A stretch of 64,000 nucleotides of DNA from Agrypnia vestita (GCA_016648135.1 JADDOH010002281.1:1-64000); one strand, 5' to 3'. Positions 20,575 to 31,670 are shown, counted from the stretch's first letter. Notes: generated from the sequence alone by a model not told the origin. Numbers and translations: made by a program.

Positions 20575-20745
20575 ATGCTTTATGCCCTTATAGATGAGGG
20601 CTCAAGTTACAGTTATGATAAATCAGGGAGTGAAAGGAGATTGACCACTGTTCCCAGCGTAGCAATGAAAGTGATTTGAACCTAAGCTAACCTGGAAGAA
20701 TTGGGAAAAACGGAAGCGGCAGACCATGATTTAATTTGTGAACGG
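20575..20745 (+). pseudogene. Duplicated acidic-ORF fragment, copy 2
   Basis: This is a diverged copy of the DNA at 5780-5990. It shares GGCTCAAG, GAGTGAA-GGAGRTTGACCACTG and GCAGACCATGATTT words, with small deletions that remove most of the serine/glutamate block. The frame reads GSSYSYDKSGSERRLTTV and then stops. The copy is clearly non-functional. Confidence 0.5.
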
Positions 20746-23420
20746 TCAGAATCCTATGCACCTACAGATATACACGGGTCTTTTTGTACCTCCAAAGACG
20801 AAACGAGTGGATAAGATTATCTTATATCAAACATTTGTACTCGATCTGAAATTTATAATTACTAACCCATCAGACGTAAAGTATTCTACGAAATATGCAA
20901 AAATAAGTCTACGTGTTTTCATTCGCTATTTAGGTCTAAATTTGATAGGTAGGATTAACGAAATGTGCGCATACCCAAAATAACAAACAAGGATCGCTGA
21001 ATATTTCGCAAAACTCATCAATAATAAAAAAAGGCATGAAAAATACCTGGCAGATATGTGAGGTGCGGTGCTTATATTACATCAAAATAAGACTACGCAT
21101 CTGTTCTACATATTTAACGCCAATGTTTACGGAATATGCTTTTTTCTGTGCAAAAATTGCATTGAGTTAGAGCAGGAAGACAAAGTAGAGTACAGTTGGG
21201 GCGAGTTCAATTAAAAAAATATATTATATGCTGGAAAAGTACGATATATGTATCTTCAATTTAATTTACTTGCACTTGGCATGTTCACCCTCTACTGAAC
21301 CTCACTTTTTCTTCACCGATTATTTCTTAATCTCTCCCGCTGTGAACAAATGGAAAAAGAAAACAGTCAGGCCGTAAAAAGGCAAAATTTTCATATAGAG
21401 GCTTACAGGAACTAAAGGGAGGGAGTAATCTGAGAGGACATAAATTATGTGCGGCAACATCCCTCACGGGGGCCGGTCTGGGTTGGTGGGTGGTGGTGCA
21501 CTCAGAGTGCAATCAAGCGTTGCGTGCATTATTTTATTTTCGCTTTGAATGACTACCTACATAGCCCGAATCATAATAACCTGCGTTATCAAACAGATCA
21601 TTTTTAAAAATTATGTATGTGTTCCGCACGGGAACTATGAATACACAGGGTGGACCGCTGAGTCCGCTTCCATAGGCCGAGATTGTAAGTAACGGCCGGT
21701 CCAGAGAAAATACAGTGCAGACGCCTCGTATACTGCGGAGCCTTTCGCCGTGAATGCGAAATACCTCGTAGAGAAGCGACAGCCGTGGTGGTCCAGAATT
21801 CTCAGCCAGGAGCACAGAAGATTGCAGAGGCTGGATCGTAGATTCGCTGCAGTAGTCGGGCTCCGACAGAAATCTCCAATAGGTAACGGGAGAGGAATAA
21901 AATGCAGATTAAAGCGGTCCAAGGGGCGTCTAAGTTACCACGCGAGTTGTGTATCAGGTAACTGCCATACAAAACCAATTGATTATATATTATCTTTACA
22001 AGTGACAGAAGGTTACAAAACAGCAAATTGCGTAATCCAGTCGGAGTGACCAAATTCTCCCCTCGATATCATCATAATGCGCGGCGGGACAGGCGCCATC
22101 TCATGGTGCTTTGGGGAACTACGTCCGCGAGAGGCCAGGCTGACCCCGCTTTGAAGACAGAAAAAGAGTCATAAAATGTTTTGCACGAACCCCACGGGGT
22201 TACAAACCATGTCACCTTGTTTGGCCTGACCTTGCACAAGGCCGCGACATAGTCATTGGACCTGCAGGGTCTTACTAATTTAGAAAATGCGTCAAACAAG
22301 TCGACCGCGAAGGTTCGAATTTTTAATCAGGTCATAAAAGGTAGTAGACTAATTGACACGCGATGCTTTCCTTGACTGTTGCTTTGGCAAGTATTTTGAT
22401 ACACTCTCGACTATGGACGAAGTGGTTTTCTATACTTATCGCGTTTTTAAGAAACTCTCAAAAATTCAATTTTTTCTCCAAGTCAAAGAATGATTCTACC
22501 TATGCGTATGTATACTCCCCAAATAGGTATTAATTTAGCAATTATGACACAAAAAGATTTATCAAAATCGGATACCTCTATCGGAAGTTATTTCATTTTT
22601 TGTGATTTCGCCAATATTGATACCTACGTGTTTGGCCCGGAGCGGGCGGGCGATCAGATTTAAATCAGAAAAAAATAGAAAACAAGTATTTATTAGATTC
22701 TAATTATTTATGTTAGAATGATCTCGACCAAGCGCAATCCGTTGCGATATTTTCAAGGGTGTCGGATAAATATTACTTGTGTAATAAGCATTCAAAGTGG
22801 GCCGCGACAAACTAAGCGCGCCCGAGTAATTTTCCATATGTATATTCTAATAGATGTTCGCACAAGGAACATGATAAAAAAGGTTTCAGATCGATACGAC
22901 GTCTGTAACGTCCGTAATCTGAGTTCAAAAATATCGGCCGACCGCGCATTCGGCCCTCAGGGCCTGCCGCGGCAAAGCCGGGAATCTTCCATTGGCTCGC
23001 TCGACCAGCGTTGGGTCGGCCTTTTCAGGGCTAACAAGGTGTTTGCCTACCCCATGGCATCGATCAAACAAAATATTATTTATTTAATTTTTAAATTAAA
23101 ATATCACAACGAAGGGTGCATTAAATTAAGTATTTAAATAAGCATTTAAATACTTAGGTATTTTCACTTCGTTGCCTCTGAGGAAGGATTCTTTATCTTG
23201 ATTATACCAAATTTCATTTCCATCTAGCGGCCGTTTTGTAACAGTACACGCTGCGCTTCGCGCTGTTGCGCGAGCTTTCCCTGTATTTGAATAAACATGA
23301 CACATGGATTTCATTAAAAAAATACATAAATTACATTTACAAGATGCCTTAACTAATTCCTTAAATATTTCATTTCTTAAGTATTTCAAATATTTCATAA
23401 CATTTTGTAAGACACAAATG
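20746..23420. other. Mixed composition DNA, unassigned
   Basis: GC-richer patches at about 21640-22330 and 22900-23060 interrupt AT-rich DNA and keep frames open on both strands (for example 21750-22049 plus, 21635-21922 minus). Neither strand gives a sequence I recognise, and opposing open frames are expected in GC-rich DNA. They may be old GC-rich retroelement pieces. The segment 20738-20983 (81 codons, plus) directly follows the acidic-ORF copy and may belong to it. Confidence 0.35.
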
Positions 23421-23720
23421 CAATTCCTTCAGGGAATTCTTGGGAGTCCGATCGCAGCCTCTGGGGGTCCGTCGCTCGATCGGTCGTCCACGCGTTCCGC
23501 CGGAGATACCACCGTATCGCGTTGGTTCGGCATTCTATCCTCTTCAGGATCGCAACGCCGGACTCGCCGCCCGCACCGACTATCCGCGCGGTCGCGTGGT
23601 GGGATGTTGTGCGCTTCCCCACTGTCGTATGTCCCTGCATGTTGTCATACTCACAGTGTCTGTCCTATCACAAGGACGGGGCCCCCTCTGATGACTTGAT
23701 GAGATGGGTCGTCATCATCA
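23421..23720. other. GC-rich patch open in several frames
   Basis: Composition changes abruptly to GC/CpG-rich, and three plus-strand frames and one minus-strand frame are open across the same 250 bp. I cannot identify any of them. A foreign or element-derived segment (for example a retroelement 5' region) is more likely than four genes. Confidence 0.35.
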
Positions 23721-23990
23721 TCAACAACATCGTCTTGTGATGTTGCCATCATAATCTACCTGTCCGATACAGTACGCAAACAATGTTTTGTTTGCTCAGG
23801 GGTGGTCATGTAACTAAAAAGTATGTTCCACTCGGGACAGCTAGCTGCTCGGTTAATATTAGTGCTAATATGGCGCTGATATTCAGATATGATTCTAGAA
23901 AATGTCGTTTCCTTTTTGTACAATTGTATTTTACAATAAAAACCACTTTCATACACAGTTTAGAAGCAGTAAACAGATGGTACGAAATTT

Positions 23991-24032
23991 TGAAAATAGG
24001 TGATAAGCGCTATCGCTTATCACCTATTTTCA
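23991..24032. repeat. Perfect 19-bp hairpin
   Basis: The arms 23991-24009 and 24014-24032 are exact complements around CTAT. The sequence CACCTAT is repeated immediately downstream. Confidence 0.95.
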
Positions 24033-24428
24033 CCTATCGCGTATCTATATACGCCCGTGGATTTAGAGATAAACACTTGGTTTTCCAAACCACTTATGGA
24101 TAACTTAACTCATAATAAAACACTTTCATGGAGCCCTACAATGATCCATTTGAAAGCCCTTCGCCATGCCTGCAGCAAAGTGTCTTCCCACATTTTAATG
24201 GCCAAATATTCTTCAGAAGGCCTTTACAGGAAGATGCCCCGAAGATGAAATATTAAAGAATCCGAGTTGTGAAAATAGTAAAAATGTGTGACTTCAGCAT
24301 TCTTATGATGCATGTACACTAGGGTGGTCCAGGCCCATATAGTTAAAAAAAATTTCAAATGTAGGTGTTACCACCCCCTTGATTTGTTACACCTGCCATT
24401 CCTATTATGTATTAAAAATTTAAGTCTT

Positions 24429-25092
24429 CTACCTTATATACAAGGGGGTGTTCATCGAATTAAAAGTTTGTGACCAAAAGTTCAGGATTTTAAGTAAAAA
24501 ACGTATGTTAAGGTTTATTAATATTACAAGTATTTTAATCAAATAAGTATACAAAGTGTTTAAATGTGAACAAAATTTGGTAACAAAGCAATAATTAACA
24601 TAATTGTAGTCGGAATCTTTCAAAACTATGTTTGTTAACTTTTTTTTGGATGTTTCAGTAGAAACGATTTTTCTGTTTTGTTCAACGATGTGAAGTAAAA
24701 ATTGCTTTTCTTCCTCATTCTTAGTGAGTATCGTGTTGTAATCTTTAAATAGTTTAACACCCCTCTCCGCTGTATCATTAAAAACATGCAAATTTTTGAC
24801 GCAGCTTTTGCCTTGAAGGTAGTCAACATTTTCATTCCAAGTCTCAGGCGGTAATTGCAAGAAAGATTCCTTGATATCAAGAACTAAGAGCGTTTTCAAC
24901 GTTCTTTGTGTTGCAAAAGCTTCTAATGTAACATCTGAGGCAAGCTTAGCAGAATCACCTCGTACCGAACGATTACCGCCATCAGAATTTATTTTTTGAA
25001 CAATGGCCTGTTTCTCAGCAGCAGACAGCTCGTCAGAAAATAAGGCAAATGCAACTAGTTCATCTGACAAATACCGTAAGTGCCGCTCTAAG
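24429..25092 (-). pseudogene. Repetitive arthropod protein, C-terminal part
   Basis: The minus-strand frame reads, after a HLRYLSDELVAFALF start, LSAAEKQAIVQKI, then QLPPETWNENVDYL, VFNDTAERGVKLFKDYN and NEEEKQFLLHIVEQNR. From memory this matches the C-terminal region of an uncharacterised family found in many copies in aphid, bug and other invertebrate genomes. No biochemical function is known to me. The residues after about 150 are AT-rich and probably lie beyond the true end. The N-terminal half is at 25702-26264, separated by a retroposon whose target duplication cuts the sequence ARGI. Confidence 0.6.
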
Positions 25093-25104
25093 ATACCCCT
25101 AGCT

Positions 25105-25689
25105 TTTTTTCTTTGTTTTTTTTTTTTAATAATCTTGCTTGCAATTTCACTTTTTCTGTTTATTACTTCTATTTTCTCTTTACATTCTTTTTAATTTCAT
25201 TATGTTTTCTATCGTTATTTTCCATTTTATTTGCACAACAATGTTATCTTTCTGTTTTGTACCATATTTTGTCAATTTTACGTTGTCTCTCCTGATCGGT
25301 GTCATACCGGTGGTTTTACCTTTTCTGACACAAGTGCTACATGTTTTTATTTTTGTTTTGTCCCTTTCCCTCCAAGGAGGGGTGTTGATTTATTTTTGTC
25401 CCGTGCGATGTCTCCTCGGGTGTTCTTATGTTGTATTTTTTAGTTTATAGATGTTCTTTTATTGTAATTTTGTAAAACCTCTTTTAAAAATAAAGACTTT
25501 TAGCATGGGACATTGAAGGTTTTGCGCGACCGACTCGCCCGGTCTTGCTTCTTGTAATGCTGGGACGCAAGGCCGGGCGGAGAGGACGCTTTAGCATAAA
25601 ATAATGCCAACCAGGCGGCGAATGTGTTGGGTTGATATGGACGCTTCGGCGCATAAAACAGCCCAGGGTATGTGGTGGGTCACCTTCAA
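25105..25689 (-). mobile_element. Poly(A) retroposon insertion (about 585 bp)
   Basis: The 12-bp direct repeat ATACCCCTAGCT (25093-25104 and 25690-25701) flanks this segment. On the minus strand it ends in an A-rich tail next to the duplication. This is the signature of target-primed insertion of a SINE or a 5'-truncated LINE. The head contains GC-rich DNA (CGCCCGGCCTTGCGTCCCAG type), and no coding frame was identified. It splits the minus-strand repetitive gene and is therefore younger than it. The family is not identified. Confidence 0.8.
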
Positions 25690-25701
25690 ATACCCCTAGC
25701 T

Positions 25702-26264
25702 GCTATACTGATTTCGGAATTAATGGCTTCGTACAATTTTAAGCTCTTCCAAAGTAGTAAGTCATTTACTGGTGCGTCTGCTGCCAAAGGCGCTTCGAAC
25801 CAAACTTTGGTGTAGATGAGCACACCAAAACTAACAAATCGAACAATTTGTTTTTCTTTTCTCTTGGTTAGTTTAAATGCTTGTAAATTATTTCGAAAGA
25901 GAAAAATCTTCAAAGCATACAGCAATTTCGCCATCCAACGAGCATGATGAATTGGACATGGAGCGCGCCAATGTATCTTCGCAGGTGGTTTGTTCAAAAC
26001 AATCACGGTGAGCTTTATTGGCTCTTCGTAATCATCACGAACTTGATTCTCTCCAGATAGATAGGTTGTAAGACTCTTAAGAGAATTTTCAGCGAACTGT
26101 TCTGCATTCTTATCGAGGTCAAGACAATCGTAGTGCTCCTTCGGTAATGTTTCCCAAATATCGCTGAATCTTTTCAAAAGTGGGATTTGAGGAGAGCTTG
26201 ATGGCCCAAAACACAGAGTAAATATTTTTGAAATCCAAAGACGTGATGACGACAAGCAAGCCAC
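25702..26264 (-). pseudogene. Repetitive arthropod protein, central part
   Basis: The minus-strand frame contains PLLKRFSDIWETLPKEHYD, then KPPAKIHWRAPCPIHHARWM, AKLLYALKIFLFRN, and VLIYTKVWFEAPLAADAPVN. The HHARWM-K-LY-LKI-LFR block is a hallmark I remember from a multi-copy invertebrate family of unknown function, probably transposon-linked. It reads directly into the C-terminal part across the retroposon. Upstream the frame runs into the 51-bp minisatellite, so the N-terminal half, including any DRYGVSDRAAAAIASAV-type region, is missing here. Confidence 0.65.
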
Positions 26265-26490
26265 AAAAGGTCACATCCTGTCTTTTCAAAGACGTGATGA
26301 CGACAAGCAAGCCACAAAAGGTCACATCCTGTCTTTTCAAAGACGTGATGACGACAAGCAAGCCACAAAAGGTCACATCCTGTCTTTTCAAAGACGTGAT
26401 GACGACAAGCAAGCCACAAAAGGTCACATCCTGTCTTTTCAAAGACGTGATGACCACAAGCAAGCCACAAAAAATCACGTCCTGTCTTTT
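26237..26490. repeat. 51-bp minisatellite, five copies
   Basis: Units begin CAAAGACGTGATGACGACAA and repeat every 51 bp with almost no differences. The last copy has three substitutions. Because 51 is a multiple of three, several frames stay open through it: the minus strand repeats VTFCGLLVVITSLKRQD and the plus strand repeats KDVMTTSKPQKVTSCLF. I regard these peptides as by-products unless transcription shows otherwise. Confidence 0.95.
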
Positions 26491-26892
26491 CTTCTAAAAG
26501 AGTGCAAGCTCCCCTTTTGGCACCGGTGTTAGAAGCAGCAGTGTCAAAACTGTTTAAATTTGTCTATACAATTCTTTAGTAGTGTATTTTAATATTTATT
26601 TTAATAGTTTAACACACGAAACTGTCCTGTAACAAAAAGTAAAAATTAAGTATTTTACACAAAAAATTCAAAAACAGCACTCGATTGAGCACCCCTATCT
26701 AATTGAGGTATCTCGCTGAAATGTTATTACTATGAATACATGTAACAAATTCACGTGGTGGCCAAATGAAAAATAATAAATAATTTTTTTTTTGAGATTG
26801 TGCCAGATTAAGACATTCCTGGAGATCACGGATAAATGTCGGTATACCTACATTCATAAGTTGATCAGTCAGTTTTAATAAAAGTTTAATAA
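26491..26892. other. AT-rich DNA, no recognised feature
   Basis: I see nothing I can support between the minisatellite and the Helitron-like 5' end. Confidence 0.5.
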
Positions 26893-28170
26893 TCTAAACC
26901 AATTAAACTCAATGTTTGTCTGTTTGTCTGTCAGTGTGTCTGTCTGTTTCTCTATATAAATCAACACCGTTTGTCTGATTCGACTTTCCGATACTTTTGC
27001 TTTACGACCTGGCGGGTAACGTGGGCGACATTTTCACCTCCTCTTTTACCTCTTTCCATCCCCCTGATATATTTTCAATGCAAATCTGTACCGTGCGACC
27101 GATCGGACTCATTCTTTGGATTTGGAAACTTATTCTATAGGACATGGCGAGTAAAATAGGTGAAATTTCCTCTGTATCTTTTAATCTGTACTTTTTGACC
27201 GATCTGAGCCATTAATCATTCTCCTTTTAACCCATCCCTTCCCCTAGATCTATTTTCTGTACAAATCTACACCGCTTCATCGATTGGACCCATATTTTGA
27301 ATATTCCTCACGGAAAAATAGGCCACATTTCTTCCCTAGACATTCTATCCATCTGAGCCTTGATTAAATGGAAACACTGTTTTAATTAGAGGCTTTGCAA
27401 AACAATGGAACCTTTGTTTCCCCCCACAAATGTATTTTCAACTTAATCCTTAACCGGTCGTATGCCGGACGTAACGCGAAATGTAATATTTTAGAACTGT
27501 CTGCCGTGCAATTTCGCGCACGATTGCTGTAATTTAGACCATTTTTTGTGATCGTTATATTCATGTAAAAATCAACAATAATAAGCTAAAAAGTTGCAGT
27601 TTCTGGTTTCTCAATATACAGACTTCAATAATTACTTATACTTCAATAATTACTTATACAATAATTACTTATTCATTAATTATGAAAATAAGTAACGAAA
27701 TTTACTGTCAGAAATGTACGCACATCGTTATCGAATAAAACCATGGGAGCAATAACACTAAAGATATTGTATTTTAATATTTTCGTTCTAAATATATTAC
27801 GGAATATTAAAATACTTAATTATAACACTTTTTTATTAAAAAAAAACCCTTTTTTAACACATAAATAACACAATTACTGCGCGGTACGAAGAGGACATTT
27901 CGAATAATTATTTTCCAGTTTTCACGGCAAATGAGGTTATTTGAGAATACAACTCGTTCATTTATTCAAAAACTTGAAATATAACTAAAAATTAGCTTAA
28001 AATATATAGAGTAAAACCCATAAACAGAGGTAAAATAGGTAAAATTCGCATACATGTCTAAAGAGCGCAGATCTCACCTCCGGCATACAGAGGGTACAAA
28101 AATATTCGCGTAGATCTACGCTCCGGCATACGACCGGTTAACCCGTGCAACGCCGGGTACGAACAGCTAG
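26893..28170 (+). mobile_element. Helitron-like element family A, copy with nested insertion
   Basis: The left end TCTAAACC...AAACTCAATG follows an A, and the right end is CGCCGGGTACGAACAGCTAG followed by T. This fits Helitron rules: TC start, CTRR end, A/T insertion point. A GC-rich hairpin (CCCGTGCAACGCCGGG) lies 9 bases before the CTAG. The inside has a GTCTGTCT-type run and diverged monomers with TGCAAATCTGTACCG and GACCGATCGGACTC words. No Rep/helicase coding is present, so it is non-autonomous. A TTAA-type transposon sits at 27454-28137. Confidence 0.7.
27454..28137. mobile_element. TTAA-target transposon, non-autonomous (piggyBac-like)
   Basis: The element begins CCGGTCGTATGCCGGA and ends with the exact complement (TCCGGCATACGACCGG), flanked on both sides by TTAA (27450-27453 and 28138-28141). 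Removing it restores the CCTTAACCCGTGCAACG sequence seen in other Helitron-like copies, for example at 30585-30598. A second CAGATCT...CTCCGGCATAC motif near 28068-28090 forms a sub-terminal repeat. At 684 bp, with no transposase frame, it is a MITE. TTAA targeting suggests the piggyBac superfamily. Confidence 0.8.
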
Positions 28171-28227
28171 TAATACTATAAAAGAGCTGGCTCGCTGGCA
28201 AAAGTAATTCCATACCGATTCGAAGCA

Positions 28228-28912
28228 CATAATCATCCGTATTCTGAAAATAACAATGTCTGTATCTTTAAGATCTTTATCCCAATACTTAATAGACGAT
28301 AATAAAAATTAAAAATGTCCAGAGCGGATTTTGTAATTCTACAGCTCAAATACACTGTATTAAAAGATGATATAAGAAAGATTTTTTCTTACAATCGTAT
28401 TAATTTCTTCATCCACAGCGTCCAGATGAAATATCATGGCTAAACTTGTCATGACCGCGTTCGGCTTCCCATCCTGACATTTGACAGATATGTCTGGATC
28501 TTTAAGATCTTTATCCCAACACTTAATAGACGATAATAAAAATTAAAAATAAACGAGACATAGCTTTACGTCGGTGTTTGTTTCTGTAAGTTTCTACATG
28601 AGATAGATATAGAGGGAGGGAGAAAGATGTAAATTGTTATTTGTCAAAAGTCAAGATGGGAAGATTTGAATACGCGGTAACGCGGTCATGACAAGTTTAG
28701 CCATGATATTTCATCTGGACGCTGTGGATGAAGAAATTAATACGTTTGTAAGAAACAATCTTTCTTATATCATCTTTAATACAGTGTATTTGAGCCGTAG
28801 AATTGCAAAATCCGCTCTGGACATTTTTAATTTTTATTATCGTCTATTAAGTGTTGGGATAAAGATCTTAAAGATCCAGACATTGTTATTTTCAGAATCG
28901 GGCCGATTATGT
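28228..28912. mobile_element. Foldback element with about 265-bp arms
   Basis: The left arm (28228 to about 28490) and right arm (about 28630 to 28912) are inverted copies with a few substitutions and a gap near the inner end. A third, direct partial copy of the arm (28491-28550) lies between them. The plus-strand frame at 28688-28942 is simply arm sequence. No target duplication is clear. It may be a foldback transposon, or two inverted insertions of one repeat. Confidence 0.75.
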
Positions 28913-29405
28913 GTAACAAAGCCAAGTGCCACATCGTTGTGACATCAGCCCTGATGCCGCCCTGCACAGCCTCGTAGCGGCTGTATAACATCTCCCCTAT
29001 AAAACAAAATAGGCCGAGGTGCTTTCCGCGTTTATCTAGGAAAAGGAAATTTTCCAACAGATAGCGGTGCAATAAAGTTAACAAGCTCCCGACTGCAGCG
29101 CAGGGCGGAGGGGGTCGCGGGAGACCCGATACCACTTCACCCGCTGGACTCGGATTATCTTCATTTTCAGAATTTTCATGTCCCCGCCCTTCTTGAGAGA
29201 ATTTTAATTTTAAAATTTTACTAAAATAACATCATTAAGTGAATGGAAAACGAAACACAAAACATCAAGGGCGTGAACATAACAAAAAAAATCAATCTAA
29301 AATGCCCATAATTATAATTTTTTTATTAAATTTATTTGGTAAATACACAAACTTAAGAGTGTATTCAATATAATATAATTAATACACATTTATATTACAC
29401 GCTTA
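28913..29405. other. Unassigned DNA with GC-rich patch
   Basis: A GTGACATCAGCCCTGATG sequence at about 28938-28956 resembles the centre of the hammerhead-like hairpins, but the following bases do not fit. A GC-rich patch at 29090-29160 ends in ordinary AT-rich DNA. There is no supported gene. Confidence 0.4.
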
Positions 29406-29447
29406 CCCACTTTTAAATGAGAATTTATTCTCGTGTTTAAAAGTGGG
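29406..29447. repeat. Hairpin with 12-bp outer stem
   Basis: CCCACTTTTAAA (29406-29417) pairs with TTTAAAAGTGGG (29436-29447), and GAGAAT/ATTCTC extends the stem inside. It is a small snapback of unknown origin. Confidence 0.9.
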
Positions 29448-30507
29448 GGCACTGTCATATATGTATGAATCTATTATTAATGAAATCGTTAGTGTAAGAC
29501 ATTAGATTAAATAAGTAAGATATATACAAAGAAACATTAGATTAAGTTATAAAAATTAAGACATTAAATTAAGTAAGTAAGATATAAACTATGCAAGAAT
29601 ACAAAAATGTGAGACAGAATAAGTAAGTAAGATAATAATACTTACAAAACTCAAGTATTTTTTATAGTTTCCATGACGAGCGTACTTGATACCATAGTAA
29701 ACACTGATTAGATTATGTTGTATACTTTAGAACAATATTAACACGAATATAAATATTAATCTAATCTACACAATATTTTTTAATATTATACAAAGTGATC
29801 TATTTATTTGGATACATATATTATAGATGTCTCACAGAGACGAAGCTATTTATTTTGGAAAGTAGGTATGGAAGGCTTTGGGCGTTTACAAGATTAACGA
29901 TCCTGGACATTGGCTGGCTTGAGCGATCACTTTACACAATGTAACGTTCACCGGCTCCATACAGGATCGACTTGCACAGGTCCAATATAATGAGTGCGAA
30001 TGAAAATTGTGAAAAAATTCAATTTATTTTAAATATCTGCCATGTTTTCATAATTGTATATGACTAATATTGAAATGAATGAACTTTTTATAATTAATAT
30101 AAGGTACTGTAATTATCATAATTAGTTTAACGTTTTGCAAAAATAAGAGAGAAATTTTGATGTTCAATATCTCCATAACTAACTTTTGACATTAGGCCGG
30201 ACACTGACATCAGGACGGAATATAGAATGGATTTCTTACGAGATATTTACGAGAACGTTCTTTTGTTATTATTATATCATCAAAAGAAGTTTATTTTTAT
30301 ATTCCGAATTATTTTGAGTTGTTTGTGAATTCTATATATTATGTGTTGCAATCACGATGGAATATAGGATGGATTTCTGAATCATATTTACGGAAACGTA
30401 AAATATATTACAACTAAATTTTACTTTGCAAACTGTAAGTACATCCGATTGAAAATATTTTGTAATTTGAAAGCAATCAAAACTAATTTAAATATGGAAA
30501 TTTTTTT
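29448..30507. other. AT-rich DNA, no recognised feature
   Basis: Loose repetition of AAGTAAGATA and ACATTAGATTAA words at 29500-29640 is the only pattern. A GGAATATAGAATGGATTTCT word recurs at 30218 and 30358. Confidence 0.5.
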
Positions 30508-30612
30508 TTAATTAGAGGCTTTGCAAAATAACGGAACCTTTGTTTTCCCCCATAAATTTATTTTTAACTTAATCCTTAACCCGCGCAACGCCGGGTAGGT
30601 ACGAACAGCTAG
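30508..30612 (+). mobile_element. Helitron-like family A, 3' end fragment
   Basis: The fragment reads from TTAGAGGCTTTGCAAAATAA to the terminal hairpin CCCGCGCAACGCCGGG and ends CAGCTAG followed by T. It matches the 3' part of the copy at 26893-28170. The 5' portion is missing. Confidence 0.7.
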
Positions 30613-31604
30613 TATTAAGTTGAACGTAAATCTTTCACCATAGTATTTAATTGTAAATAAATAAGAATTACCGATTCCAAAGAAATTCCGAGCAAGATGT
30701 AGTAGTTTTTCACTTTAATGGGAACATTCAGTTTACTGAATTATTTATTATTTGCTTTGTCATTACATCAAAAAAGTATTGCCATGAAATATACCTTTTG
30801 GAGAAGTAAAAATTATACGTAGATAATATACATTACCGAATTTCTAGTAGCCAGAAAAAATCTGTAATGTTTTCATAGAAAGTAAATTATTTCACATTTT
30901 AAATTGTTAATGAACCTTAGCTTCGCTTTGAAAAATTTAATTTACGAGTATACCGATTATTTTTGGAGTTATATCGCTCTTACGGCGCAGTATTGACGCT
31001 GCGGTGTACGTTATATGATGAATGTCATACGATGTGCGCGTCACACGACTATTCGAATCACTGGGTAATTGTTCAGCGTCTTTATGACATCACACCACAA
31101 CTTAGTTATAAAGAATTGATAGCAATTGTCCACAATGATTCGCGTACACCGAGTGTCACAATATACGAAATGAGGCCAGTGAAGCGGTGTAAGTACTCTC
31201 TGTGAGCGTCGTTTTATCGGCGGGTTGGAAGGTTGTTTTATCTGGGATATTAGACTAGAATGGGAAATATTATTATAAATAAATATGATTGTAATTGAAT
31301 TTAGAAGTCTACTTCTCCTATGAGTATAAAAAAAAAATGCATGGAACAGCGGGTCGAATCGTTATTTAAGAACTCCTTCGGTTCAGTGTTCTCGACAGAG
31401 TTGAACATGTCATAGTTGGAAACATAAAAACAGGCAAAAAGTGTAAAACGTATCAAACAATCAATATGATCCTCCGACAAACACACGCTGGTAGTGCTCC
31501 CGGGGGAGCGGGAGGGGAGGCTTGTCTATCTGCTCTCCGATACATTCCTGCGCCTTCTTCATAAAAATAAAGTTTAATTCTGCGCTCCCAGCTAGTTGGT
31601 AATA
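30613..31604. other. AT-rich DNA, no recognised gene
   Basis: The plus frame 30963-31205 (80 codons) and minus frame 31301-31486 show no recognisable family. A GC-rich short patch precedes 31600. Confidence 0.4.
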
Positions 31605-31664
31605 ATGGAGCAAGCTCTACCCGCGGTGGAAACCTCGTCCGCTTGCCGGCCAGACACGTATCCA
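31605..31664 (+). CDS. Candidate first coding exon (20 codons)
   Basis: ATG at 31605 opens a 60-base frame, MEQALPAVETSSACRPDTYP, with a G after the ATG. It runs straight into GTAAGT at 31665-31670, an exact strong splice donor, and ends in phase 0. Local GC is higher than the surroundings. This looks like a first coding exon, but I could not find the next exon and recognise no protein. It could also be chance. Confidence 0.25.
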
Positions 31665-31670
31665 GTAAGT

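Noticed and set aside
22072..22299. Minus-strand 75-codon frame in a GC-rich patch
   Set aside because: No family, splice context or codon pattern sets it apart from chance.
23304..23740. Host gene in the GC-rich patch
   Set aside because: Four frames on two strands are open together, which reflects GC content. None gives a recognisable protein.
26119..26497. Several overlapping frames through the minisatellite on both strands
   Set aside because: All follow from the 51-bp period being divisible by three. At most one could be real and none has other support.
28938..28960. Another hammerhead motif (CATCAGCCCTGATG)
   Set aside because: Only the CTGATG part is present. GAAAC and GTC do not follow at any suitable distance.
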